Numbered from the stretch's first letter, positions 45,553 through 53,878 are shown. The stretch: 64,000 bases of DNA from Planomonospora sp. ID82291 (GCF_015711645.1 NZ_JABTEX010000003.1:186001-250000); one strand, 5' to 3'. Translations and numbers: made by a program. Notes: generated by a model not told the origin, from the sequence alone.

Positions 45553-47099
45553 GCGGGCGGGCCGCAGGGCAGGCCGTGAACGGACGGGCTCCGGACGGGC
45601 GGGCTCCGGACGGGCTCACGGTGAGCGGGCTGACGGTCACCGGCCCGGACGGGGCCCCCGTGGTCCGGGATCTCGACCTGAGCGCCGCGCGCGGCGAGGT
45701 GCTCGCCCTGACGGGCCCCTCCGGCGCGGGCAAGACGACGGTGCTGCGCGCCGTCCTGGGCGCGCTCCCGCCCGGTCTGACCCGGGCCGCGGGCCGCGTC
45801 GAATGGGATCGCGCGCCCCTGAGCGCCACCCGGCACTGGCGGCGCCGGCACGTCGGCTACCTCGGCCAGGACCCCTCCTCCGCGCTGCACCCGCTGCTGA
45901 CGGCGCGGGCCGCGGTGCTCGAACCCCTGCGGGCGCTCGGGTTGCCTCGCGCCGAACGGCCGGCGCGGGCCGAGCGGATGCTCGCCGAGGTCGGACTGGA
46001 GCCGGCCGAGTTCGCCGGCCGGCTGCCGCACCAGCTCTCCGGCGGGCAGGCGCAGCGGGTCGCCCTGGCCAGGGCGCTCGCCGCGGATCCCGACCTGCTC
46101 ATTCTCGATGAGCCCACCAGCGCGCTCGACCCGGCGGCGCTGGCGACCGCCGTCGCCCTGATCCGCCGCCGCCGGGCGGAGGGCCGCTCGGTGACGCTGG
46201 TCGTCTCGCACGACGGCTCCGTGGTGACCGGGCTGGCCGACCGGATCACACGGCTGGGCGCACCCCCCGCACCGTCCGCGCCGGCGGCTCCGGTCGGCGC
46301 CGTCCGCCCGGCCGACCGGATCACACGGCTGGGCGCACCCCCCGCACCGTCCGCGCCGGCGGCTCCGGTCGGCGCCGTCCGCCCGGCCGCGGCCGGGCCG
46401 GCCGACGCGGTGCTCGCGGCCGACGGCCTGAGCCTCGACCGGCCGGACGGCGCGCCCCTGCTCGGCGGCGTCCGGATGACGGTCGCCCCCGGTGAGTTCG
46501 TCGCCGTCCTCGGCCCTTCCGGGTGCGGCAAGAGCACGCTCCTGCGCGCCCTGGCCGGGCTCTGCCCGGTCCGGGCGGGCCGCGCCACGCTGCTGGGCGA
46601 ACCGCTGCCCTGGCCGGTGCGGGACAGGAGCGTCCGCGCCCTGCGCGCGCTGGCCCTGGTCGGGCAGGACCCGCTGGCCGCGCTCAACCCGGCGCGGCCG
46701 GTCGCGGCCGCGCTGCGGCGGCCCCTGCGCCTGCTGCGGGGACTCGACCGCGCGGCGGCCTCCGCCGAGGCGGAGCGCCTGCTCGCCGCCGTGGGACTGC
46801 CCGCGGACACGGCGCACCGCCGTCCCGCGGCCCTGTCCGGCGGGCAGCGGCAGCGGGTCGCCCTGGCCAGGGCGCTGGCGGCGGGCCCGGCGCTGCTGCT
46901 GGCCGACGAGATCACCGCCGCCCTCGACGCCGAGGCCGCCGAGCGGGTCCTCGACCTGCTCGACGGGCTGCGCCGCGACACGGGCCTGGCCGTCCTGGCG
47001 GTCACCCATGACGAGGCCGTGGCCGCCCGGGCCGACCGCGTCCTGCGGATCGACCACTGCACGATCAACGATCGGAGGAAGACCACCGATGTCCGGTGA
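45549..47099 (+). CDS. Fused double ABC ATPase, OppD-OppF type
   Basis: 516 residues containing two complete nucleotide-binding domains. First: GPSGAGKTT, LSGGQAQRVALARAL, LLILDEPTSALD. Second: GPSGCGKST, LSGGQRQRVALARAL, LLLADEITAALD. The linker carries an exact 75-bp duplication (25 residues repeated). It powers the importer made by the two preceding genes. ATG overlaps the previous stop (ATGA); the 3' end overlaps the methyltransferase gene by 11 bases. Confidence 0.9.
   Translation: MSGRAAGQAVNGRAPDGRAPDGLTVSGLTVTGPDGAPVVRDLDLSAARGEVLALTGPSGAGKTTVLRAVLGALPPGLTRAAGRVEWDRAPLSATRHWRRRHVGYLGQDPSSALHPLLTARAAVLEPLRALGLPRAERPARAERMLAEVGLEPAEFAGRLPHQLSGGQAQRVALARALAADPDLLILDEPTSALDPAALATAVALIRRRRAEGRSVTLVVSHDGSVVTGLADRITRLGAPPAPSAPAAPVGAVRPADRITRLGAPPAPSAPAAPVGAVRPAAAGPADAVLAADGLSLDRPDGAPLLGGVRMTVAPGEFVAVLGPSGCGKSTLLRALAGLCPVRAGRATLLGEPLPWPVRDRSVRALRALALVGQDPLAALNPARPVAAALRRPLRLLRGLDRAAASAEAERLLAAVGLPADTAHRRPAALSGGQRQRVALARALAAGPALLLADEITAALDAEAAERVLDLLDGLRRDTGLAVLAVTHDEAVAARADRVLRIDHCTINDRRKTTDVR
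46236..46385. repeat. Exact 75-bp tandem duplication in the ATPase linker
   Basis: 46236-46310 and 46311-46385 are identical as read. Each encodes 25 residues beginning ADRITRLGAPPAPSAP. Perfect identity means a recent duplication or active slippage; the reading frame is kept. Confidence 0.9.
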
Positions 47100-49569
47100 A
47101 CAGATCGAGCGGACGCTGCTCGCCCACCCGTGGATCACCCGCGTGGAACGCGGCGGCGCCGTCGTCACGGCGTCCCCGCAGGCGCTGGCCGTCCGGCGCG
47201 GGCCGACGGGATCGCCCGTCCTGGGCGAGCTCGTGACCGAGCACCTGGAGCACTGGGGAGAGGTCTACGACTGGACCTACCGTTCCGGGCAGGACGCCCA
47301 GGACCCCCTGCTCGACCTGTCCGGCTGGCGGGCGACCGGCACCGGCGAGCCGCTGCCCGCCGAGCACATGGCCGAGTGGGTGGACCGCACGGTGGAGCTC
47401 GTCCTGCGCGCCCGGCCGCGCACCCTGCTGGAGCTGGGCTGCGGCACCGGCCTGCTGCTGCACCGCCTGCACCCGCACCTCGACGGCTACGTCGGCACCG
47501 ACATCGCCGGGCACGTGGTCGACCGGCTGTCCGGGCTCGGCCTGCCGAACGTGCGCGTGGTGCGGGCCGCCGCCCACGAGACCGGCGGCGCGATCGTGCG
47601 CGGGGCGCTCGGCGAGCTCGGCGAGCGGCCGGACTGCGTGCTGCTCAACTCGGTGACCCAGTGCTTCCCGAGCGTGGCGTACCTGGCCGCCGTGCTGCAC
47701 GACGCGATCCGGCTCGTCGCGCCGGGAGGAACGGTGATCGTCGGGGACGTCCGCCACTCCGGACTGCTCGACGCCCACTGCCGGCGGCTGGAGCGGGCGG
47801 CCGATCCCGGCGTCACCGAACCGGAGCTGACCCGCCGGGCGGAGCGGCGCGCCGCCGCCGACACCGAACTGCTGCTGGACCCCGCCACCCTGGCCGCCGT
47901 CGCGGCGGGTTCGGGCAGGCGGATCACGGTGAGCCTGCTCGCCAAGACCCTGACCGCCGACAGCGAGCTGACCCGCTACCGGTTCGACGCCGTGCTGCAC
48001 GTCGAGCCCGCGGACGCGCCCGAACCGGCCGTGCACGCGTGGGACGCCCTCGGCGCCGACCCGCTCGCCGGGCTCACCGGCCTGCTGACCGGTCCCGTCC
48101 GCGTGCGCGGCATCCCCAACCGGCTGCTGCCCGGCCCCGGCTCCGGTTCCGGCGCCCGGCGCGCGGTCACCGGGGCCGAACTGCGTGCCGCGCTCGCCGG
48201 TCACGACGCCGTGGTCCTGATCGACCCCGACGACCCGGCCCTGCTGCAGGTCGCCGCGCCCGCCGCCGCGGGCGCGACCCCGCTCGACGCCCTGGCCGGG
48301 GTGAGCCGCCCGCACGAGCCGCTCGGCGCGTTCGCCAGGACCCGGCTGGTGGAGGTGGCCCGCCGTACCCTGCGCGCGGCGGGGCTGCCGGTGCCCGCCG
48401 AGATGACCGCGCTGCTGCCGAGCGGGCCCGGTCACGACGCCGTCACCCTCGCCCGGGACTGCGCGGACGCCGACCGGGCCGGCCTGCTCGCCCTCGGCGG
48501 CGGGGGAGCCTCGGCGGAGATCCCCGCCGCGGTCGCAAGGTTCGACGAGATCGCGCTGCACGCCCTGGGCCGGCTGATGGCCGGGGCGTTCGACGGCCGG
48601 CACACCGCCGAGCAGGTCCTGGCCGGGCTGGGTACGGCGCCGCGGCACGCGTGGATCGTGCGCAGGTGGCTGCACGTCCTGCACGCCGAAGGGCGGGCCG
48701 AGCGCGACGCGGACGGGCGCCACCGGTTCCCGCCGGTCGCCGACCGCCCCGACCTGGACCCCTCCGGCCCGCTCCTGGCGCAGGCGTGCGCCGCGCTGGG
48801 CTACCCCGCCCAGATGACGACGTTCTTCCGCGAGGCGCTCACCCTGCTGCCGGAGCTGCTGCGCGACGAGATCCCGGCCCAGGCGCTGCTCTTCCCCGAC
48901 GGCGACCTGCTCACCTCGCTGAGCAAGGACCAGGACAACGCCAGCAACGCCTACCTGAACGCCGCGTTCGCATCGGTGATCCGGCAGGCCGCGCGGACCC
49001 GGGCGACCCCGCTGCGCGTGGTCGAGCTGGGCGGAGGGGCCGGCGGCAGCACCGCCGCCGCGCTGCGCGGGCTGGCCGGGGCGGAGGCGGACTACCTGTT
49101 CACCGACGTGTCCCGGTTCTTCACCACGGCCGCCGAGGACCGCTTCGGCGGCCTGCTCCGCTACGGGCTGTTGGACATCGACGCCGATCTGGTGGAGCAG
49201 GGCGCACCGCGGGGCGGCGCGGACGTGGTGCTCGCCGCGAACGTCCTGCACTGCGCCCGGGACGCGGGTCGGTCGCTGCGGTGGATCCGGGAGCTGCTGG
49301 CACCGGGCGGGCTGCTGATCGTGACCGAGGCGGTACGGGAGCACCCCCTGGTGCTGGCGACCATGCAGTTCCTGCTCTCACCCCGGGACGGCGCACCGGC
49401 GCCCGGCGGCGGCGACAGGCGCGGCGGCACCGGCCGGGTCTTCTTCACCGGCCGGGAACTGCCCGCCGAACTGGCGGAGGCGGGCCTTCGCGTGCTGCTC
49501 GAACTGCCGGGCGCGGAATCGCCGCTGGCCGCGCCGGCGCAGCACCTGTTCGTGGCCGCCGCCGTCTGA
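47089..49569 (+). CDS. Free-standing double methyltransferase
   Basis: 826 residues with two SAM methyltransferase domains. First (about 80-330): LLELGCGTGLLLHRLHPHLD, VGTDIAGHVVDRL, VLLNSVTQCFPS, APGGTVIVGDVRHS and SELTRYRFDAVLHV, the pattern of methyltransferases inserted in NRPS A domains. Second (about 560-826): VVELGGGAGGSTAAALRG, YLFTDVSRFFTTAAEDRF, APGGLLIVTEAVREH, paralogous to the protein at 29969. Together these could supply the C- or N-methyl groups that HMWP1 adds with built-in domains. GGAGGA precedes the ATG; last gene of the rightward operon. Confidence 0.82.
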   Translation: MSGEQIERTLLAHPWITRVERGGAVVTASPQALAVRRGPTGSPVLGELVTEHLEHWGEVYDWTYRSGQDAQDPLLDLSGWRATGTGEPLPAEHMAEWVDRTVELVLRARPRTLLELGCGTGLLLHRLHPHLDGYVGTDIAGHVVDRLSGLGLPNVRVVRAAAHETGGAIVRGALGELGERPDCVLLNSVTQCFPSVAYLAAVLHDAIRLVAPGGTVIVGDVRHSGLLDAHCRRLERAADPGVTEPELTRRAERRAAADTELLLDPATLAAVAAGSGRRITVSLLAKTLTADSELTRYRFDAVLHVEPADAPEPAVHAWDALGADPLAGLTGLLTGPVRVRGIPNRLLPGPGSGSGARRAVTGAELRAALAGHDAVVLIDPDDPALLQVAAPAAAGATPLDALAGVSRPHEPLGAFARTRLVEVARRTLRAAGLPVPAEMTALLPSGPGHDAVTLARDCADADRAGLLALGGGGASAEIPAAVARFDEIALHALGRLMAGAFDGRHTAEQVLAGLGTAPRHAWIVRRWLHVLHAEGRAERDADGRHRFPPVADRPDLDPSGPLLAQACAALGYPAQMTTFFREALTLLPELLRDEIPAQALLFPDGDLLTSLSKDQDNASNAYLNAAFASVIRQAARTRATPLRVVELGGGAGGSTAAALRGLAGAEADYLFTDVSRFFTTAAEDRFGGLLRYGLLDIDADLVEQGAPRGGADVVLAANVLHCARDAGRSLRWIRELLAPGGLLIVTEAVREHPLVLATMQFLLSPRDGAPAPGGGDRRGGTGRVFFTGRELPAELAEAGLRVLLELPGAESPLAAPAQHLFVAAAV

Positions 49570-49573
49570 GCCC

Positions 49574-49610
49574 GCCCCGCCGAGTCCGGTCCGGGCCCGC
49601 CCGGCGGGGC
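49574..49610. terminator. Bidirectional terminator candidate
   Basis: Arms GCCCCGCCG and CGGCGGGGC in the 84-base gap between the convergent ends of the rightward operon and the flavoprotein gene. Confidence 0.6.
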
Positions 49611-49653
49611 GCCGGCGCCTCGCAGCGCCCGCGCCCCGCCGGGGCACCGGGGC

Positions 49654-50583
49654 TCAGCGCGCGGCGGGGTCGACCGGGAGACCCGCGCGGAACAGCTCCT
49701 GCTCCAGCCAGACCGCCGCGCGCACCCCGTCGGCCGCGCTCGGGCCCACCAGGGTCACCGGCTCCGGCACGGCCTCCAGATGGGCGAGGTCGCCGGCGGC
49801 GTAGACGCCCGCGACGGTGGTCCGGCCGTACTCGTCGACCTTGACGCACCGGTCGGGCAGCAGCCCGCATCCGAGCTGGACGGCCAGGTCGTTGTTCGGC
49901 CGGGTGGGCGCGCGGTGGTAGACCGCCTGCCGTTCCAGGGCCGTGCCGTCGGCGAACCGGAGCGTCAGCCCGTCCGGCTCCCCCTCGATCGCGGCCACCG
50001 GGGTCTCGACCACCGGGATGTCCCGGGCCTTGAGCACTGCGGCCACCGGCTCGGGCAGGGCGCCGGGCCCGTGCGTGCACAGGACGACGTCCGTGCTGTA
50101 CCGGTCGGCCACGTAGGCGGCGAGCATCGCGTCGGAACCGTTGCCGATGACCGCCAGGACCTTGCCGTCGGTCTCGTACCCGTGGCAGAACGGGCAGTGG
50201 AAGACGCTCACGCCCCACCGCTCCGCCAGGCCCGGGATGGCGAACGGCACGTCCGTCTGACCGCTGGCCAGCACCAGCCGGGCCGCCCGCGCGCTCCTGC
50301 CGTCCTCCAGCGCGACCGTGAAGGCGCCGGACCGCCCGCCCGCCGTGCTCGCGCGCCCCCGCCAGAACTCCACCGTCGGATAGGCGGCCAGCTCGGCGCG
50401 GCCGTCCGCCAGCAGCCGGGCCGGGGATCCGCCGTCGCGCCCCAGGTACATGTGCATCTCCGCGGCCGGCGCGTTGCGCGGACGGCCGGCGTCGATCACC
50501 AGGACCCTGCGGCGCTGCCGTCCGAGCACGAGCGCGGCGCTCAACCCGGCGGGGCCGCCACCGGCCACGATCACCTCATACAT
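49654..50583 (-). CDS. Thioredoxin-reductase-like FAD oxidoreductase (CxxC)
   Basis: 309 residues. FAD loop VIVAGGGPAGLSAALVLG, redox pair in FHCPFCHGYE (near 132-141), NAD(P)H loop AVIGNGSDAMLAA, and C-terminal GVYAAGDLAHLEAVPEP. This small type includes thioredoxin-reductase-like proteins and the dithiol oxidases of some NRPS clusters (GliT, HlmI). Third gene of the CobW operon, overlapping the methyltransferase gene by eight bases, so its expression should follow Zur box 3. It may act on a thiol of the metallophore or in general redox balance. Confidence 0.82.
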   Translation of the reverse strand: MYEVIVAGGGPAGLSAALVLGRQRRRVLVIDAGRPRNAPAAEMHMYLGRDGGSPARLLADGRAELAAYPTVEFWRGRASTAGGRSGAFTVALEDGRSARAARLVLASGQTDVPFAIPGLAERWGVSVFHCPFCHGYETDGKVLAVIGNGSDAMLAAYVADRYSTDVVLCTHGPGALPEPVAAVLKARDIPVVETPVAAIEGEPDGLTLRFADGTALERQAVYHRAPTRPNNDLAVQLGCGLLPDRCVKVDEYGRTTVAGVYAAGDLAHLEAVPEPVTLVGPSAADGVRAAVWLEQELFRAGLPVDPAAR

Positions 50584-51421
50584 GCGGATCCTCCTCGACG
50601 ACGTACATCCCGAGGCCCTCCGGCCCGGTGGGGGTCAGGGACAGGCCGCGCCCGCGGAGCTCCTCGCGCAGCGCCCGCTCGCCGAGCACCCGCCAGGCGT
50701 AGGACGTCTCGACCTCGCGGACGAGCCGTTCCCCCTCGTAGACCCGGTAGGACATGTGCCAGACGACGCCGTCGGGGCCCGCGGGCTCGGCCCGGCCCCA
50801 CCCCTCGTAGCGGTGCCGGCCCAGCCGCACGTCGGCGAAGCGGGCCGGCGGCACCTCGACCGGTTCGGCGGGGGGCTGCAGGTTCAGCACCGCGCGACCG
50901 CCGGACGCCGGCAGGTCCCACAGCCGGTGCCGCTCCTCGGGGGTGAGGTGGCCGAGGACGTTCATCGCGACCACCCCGCTCACCTGGGGGCTCACCTGGG
51001 GGCTCACCTGGGGGCTCACCTGGGGGCTCACCCGGGGGCCCGCCTGGGGGCCCGCCTCGGACGGGAGCGCGGCCTGCGGCAGGCCGCCGGGCAGCACGGT
51101 CACCCGGTCGCGGAGCCCGGGGCGTTCGGACACGCGGGCCGTCAGCACCGACCGGAGCGCGGCGGACGGCTCGATGGCGATGATCTCGGCGTCCGGCAGC
51201 GCTTCGGCGATCACCAGGGTGCCCAGCCCGCCGCCCGCGCCGAGATCGACGACCGGGCCGGGCCCGAACGCCTGCAGCGCCTTCGCCAGCGCGGGACCCA
51301 GGGCCTCCCAGTGCGGCGCCATCATGACGTCGATGAACTCGGCCGACCGTTCGTACGGATCGGTCCGTTCCACCCCCTGCAGCGGGTCGCCCTTCCTGCG
51401 CGGGGTACGGCGGGGCTTCAT
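50576..51421 (-). CDS. Class I SAM methyltransferase of the CobW operon
   Basis: 281 residues. Motif I VVDLGAGGGLGTLVIAEALP, acidic loop IIAIEPSAALR, then a tract of PQVS repeats encoded by 12-bp units, then VVAMNVLGHLTPEERHRLW and a C-terminal part with YEGWGRAEP and VRVYEG-like strands. Substrate unknown. ATGA overlap with the CobW gene upstream and with the flavoprotein downstream shows one operon. Confidence 0.75.
   Translation of the reverse strand: MKPRRTPRRKGDPLQGVERTDPYERSAEFIDVMMAPHWEALGPALAKALQAFGPGPVVDLGAGGGLGTLVIAEALPDAEIIAIEPSAALRSVLTARVSERPGLRDRVTVLPGGLPQAALPSEAGPQAGPRVSPQVSPQVSPQVSPQVSGVVAMNVLGHLTPEERHRLWDLPASGGRAVLNLQPPAEPVEVPPARFADVRLGRHRYEGWGRAEPAGPDGVVWHMSYRVYEGERLVREVETSYAWRVLGERALREELRGRGLSLTPTGPEGLGMYVVEEDPHV
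50979..51050. repeat. 12-bp tandem repeat inside the methyltransferase gene
   Basis: Six units of CTCACCTGGGGG, the last two slightly varied, encode PQVS repeats in a loop of the protein. Without spacers, so not a CRISPR array. Confidence 0.85.
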
Positions 51422-52560
51422 GCGCTCTCCTGGAGAGTGAGGATGGGGGCGAAGGGGTCGTCGTAGCCGGCCCAGGCGTCGGAGCCGGCCAGCGCCTCCT
51501 CCTCGGTGAGCAGGCAGGAGTCGAGCAGTGCGGTGATGCGGCCGGCGTCGAGGTCCGGGCCGGTGAAGACCAGGTGCTGCACGCGGTCGCCGGTGATCTC
51601 GTTCCAGTCGAGGGCGGCGGCCGTGCGGCGGGCGGGGGAGACCAGCTCCCACGCGGCTCCGGGGAGGGCGGCGAGCCACGGGCCGGCGTCCTCCACCGAG
51701 ACGACGCCGGCGACCGCGTCCCAGGCCAGCAGGCGCTCGTGGCGCGTGGCCAGCCAGAACCGGCCGCGGGAGCGCACCGACTCGGTGACCAGCTCGTCGA
51801 CGGCCTCGAACAGGCGCGCGGGGTGCAGCGGGCGCAGCCGGTGCCAGACCACCGTGGTGATCTCGTCGGTGCGGGCGTCGCAGGGCAGCCGGGCGGTGGC
51901 GGGGTCCACCCGCTCGGCCAGCTCGGTCGTGCGCACCGCACCGCCGCGGACCCCGGGCAGAGCGGTGATCCGGTGGACGGGGGTGAGCGGGGCCAGGTGC
52001 GCGAGCACGGCGCGGGACAGGTCGTCGTCCTCGGCGTCGCCGCCGTGCAGCACCAGGCCGGTGGCGTACTCGATCTGCCGGGCCAGCACCTCGGCCAGGT
52101 GGCGCTCGTCGCCGTCGGCCGCCATCCGGCCGGTCTCGGCCAGGCGGTCGCCCCGGGTGATGTCGATCGGCATGTGCGCGGCGTCGAGCGCGGTCAGCAC
52201 GGCGGTGAGCCGCAGGGCGGCGCGGGCCTCCTCGCAGCCGACCGCCTCGGCCACCGGCCGGGGCTCGACCGCGTCCCACAGGTCCACCACCAGCAGGGAG
52301 GCCGCCGGAGCACGCCGGACCAGTTCGGGGAGCAGGTCCTCGCGCACGGTGCAGGTGACGCAGCCGTGCGCGAGCCGGACCTCGGCCAGGTCGAGGACGC
52401 CGGAGCGGTCGCGGACGACGCGTTCGACCCGGCCGGAGGCCACCTCGCGCAGGTCGTGGTGGACGGCGACGGCGCCGGGATGGTCGTGCAGCAACCGGTC
52501 GACGGCGGCGCTGCGGGCCCGGGCGTGCAGGCCCGCGACGAGGACGACGGGAGTGGACAC
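51418..52560 (-). CDS. CobW/COG0523-family protein with degenerate P-loop
   Basis: 380 residues of the CobW/G3E type. The metal-linked motif is present as HGCVTCTVREDLLPELV, and the C-terminal CobW domain has GRFWLATRHERLLAWD and WNEITGDRVQHLVFTG. The Walker A position reads GLHARARSAAVDRLL, without the Lys-Thr needed for normal GTP binding. It resembles the actinobacterial zinc-starvation CobW branch (including the mycobacterial Mrf type). A GTG start has AAGGAGGA upstream. A Zur box 82 bases upstream suggests induction when zinc is low; role in zinc allocation is inferred. Confidence 0.8.
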   Translation of the reverse strand: MSTPVVLVAGLHARARSAAVDRLLHDHPGAVAVHHDLREVASGRVERVVRDRSGVLDLAEVRLAHGCVTCTVREDLLPELVRRAPAASLLVVDLWDAVEPRPVAEAVGCEEARAALRLTAVLTALDAAHMPIDITRGDRLAETGRMAADGDERHLAEVLARQIEYATGLVLHGGDAEDDDLSRAVLAHLAPLTPVHRITALPGVRGGAVRTTELAERVDPATARLPCDARTDEITTVVWHRLRPLHPARLFEAVDELVTESVRSRGRFWLATRHERLLAWDAVAGVVSVEDAGPWLAALPGAAWELVSPARRTAAALDWNEITGDRVQHLVFTGPDLDAGRITALLDSCLLTEEEALAGSDAWAGYDDPFAPILTLQESA

Positions 52561-52641
52561 GGGATCCTCCTTTGCGGATGGAGGCGCGGACGCGGGCGCG
52601 GTGACGCTCCCGGTGCCGCGGTCGGATGGCGGTCGAAGAAA

Positions 52642-52656
52642 TGAAAACCATTCCCA
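52642..52656 (-). promoter_or_regulatory. Zur box 3 (CobW operon)
   Basis: Minus-strand reading TGGGAATGGTTTTCA matches the Zur consensus TGAAAATGATTTTCA at 12 of 15 positions and is followed upstream by TAATGATAATG. It sits 82 bases before the CobW start, in an AT-rich patch. Confidence 0.7.
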
Positions 52657-53143
52657 TTATCATTACACGATCCGACCGCCCGGAGGGCACCCCCGCGGGT
52701 GAAGGCGACCTCCACCCGCGCGGAGGCCACCGCGCCGCTTCGGTTTTGCGTGGCACCTCATGCCCGTCTGTGGCGTTATGTGCTCTTACGGAACCTCGCA
52801 TGGGGCATGAAGGGGGCAGACCAAGCAAGCGTCAGAGGGCGATTCGTGAGCCGGCACGCCTTTCGCCTCTGGGATTGGGAGAGGTGGGCCGGTCGGAAAC
52901 CCGTCGCCGGGGCTACGGGCGCGGCCGAGCGGGCTTCCCTCCGCTCCGCCGGGACGGAAGCCACCGCGCCCTCTACGCCTTGCCGGGCTGCAGCCGGCCG
53001 CTTCGGAGAAAGGGCGGAGGGACGCGCCAGAGGCGGCGTTGGCGTGACGCCATGCCGATGGAGAGTGTTTCCCCGCGATGCGACCGCTTCATCCTCGGCG
53101 GGCGGTCGGCGGTGAAGCAGGAATCCCTTAGGGAGGGGAGCAG
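52657..53143. other. Intergenic region, possible IS605-type right-end remnant
   Basis: About 490 bases with no convincing gene. Near its end, 53114-53147 reads GAAGCAGGAATCCCTTAGGG then GAGGGGAGCAGTCAA, which resembles the hairpin right end that follows TnpB genes in actinobacterial IS200/IS605 elements. No TnpB catalytic motif is visible upstream, so at most an end remnant is left. The match overlaps the stop of the TetR gene. Confidence 0.3.
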
Positions 53144-53878
53144 TCAAGTTCGCGCCGCACCACCGGCGGTGATGCCGGCCTGGATGCCGTCAAGCAGCCA
53201 GACCAGGCCGAGAGCGAAGCCGGTGTCCCGGTCGCCTTCCGCGACGAGCGGGCCGTAGGCGGCGAGGGCCGGGTAACGCCCCCCATTGGCCTGGAGGTGT
53301 TCTCGAGCGGCCCGTCGCGTTTCCTGCTCCGCGTCGGCCGGCCAGGTGGCCTGCATCAGCCCCGAGCCGATGACGTAGTTGGACAGTCCGTACGCCGCGG
53401 CGGTGAGGTGGGGCTCGACCACCCCGGCGTCCAGGAGGGTCGCGTACAGGAACTCGCTGCGGGCCAGCACGTTGGGGCCCAGCATCGGACGGCCCAGCAG
53501 CGCCGCCGACCAGGGATGCCTCAGCAGGACCGCGCGCCATCCGCCGATCAGCGCGGTGATGTCGGCGCGCCATCCTCGGTCGCTCTTCGGCGGGATCTCG
53601 ACCTCGGCGAAGATGGCGTCCAGGGCCAGATCGAGGACGTCGTCCTTGGTCTTCACATGCCAGTACAGCGTGGTGGAGCCGGTGCCGAGCCGTTCGGCCA
53701 GGCGTCGCATGGTCAGCCGGTCGACGCCTTCGGCGTCCAGGAGGGCCACGGCCTCTTCGACGATCCGGTCCCGGCTGAGCGGCGGGGCGTCGCGTCCCGT
53801 CCGCGTGGACGGCCGCAGCCACACGTCCCCTGCCGCCCCCGCGCGGCGCTTTCCCGATCCTGCCTTGCTCGTATCCAT
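53144..53878 (-). CDS. TetR-family repressor, TetR_C type
   Basis: 244 residues. Helix-turn-helix MRRLAERLGTGSTTLYWHVK is the TetR(B)-like form, and the C-terminal ligand domain has GWRAVLLRHPWSAALLGRP and LSNYVIGSGLMQA. It is divergent from the ABC-F gene with a perfect operator between, so it most likely represses both and responds to a drug or metabolite. Confidence 0.88.
   Translation of the reverse strand: MDTSKAGSGKRRAGAAGDVWLRPSTRTGRDAPPLSRDRIVEEAVALLDAEGVDRLTMRRLAERLGTGSTTLYWHVKTKDDVLDLALDAIFAEVEIPPKSDRGWRADITALIGGWRAVLLRHPWSAALLGRPMLGPNVLARSEFLYATLLDAGVVEPHLTAAAYGLSNYVIGSGLMQATWPADAEQETRRAAREHLQANGGRYPALAAYGPLVAEGDRDTGFALGLVWLLDGIQAGITAGGAART

Noticed and set aside
50979-51050. Short direct repeats as a CRISPR array
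   Set aside because: Units are 12 bp, contiguous, without spacers, and encode PQVS repeats in frame.
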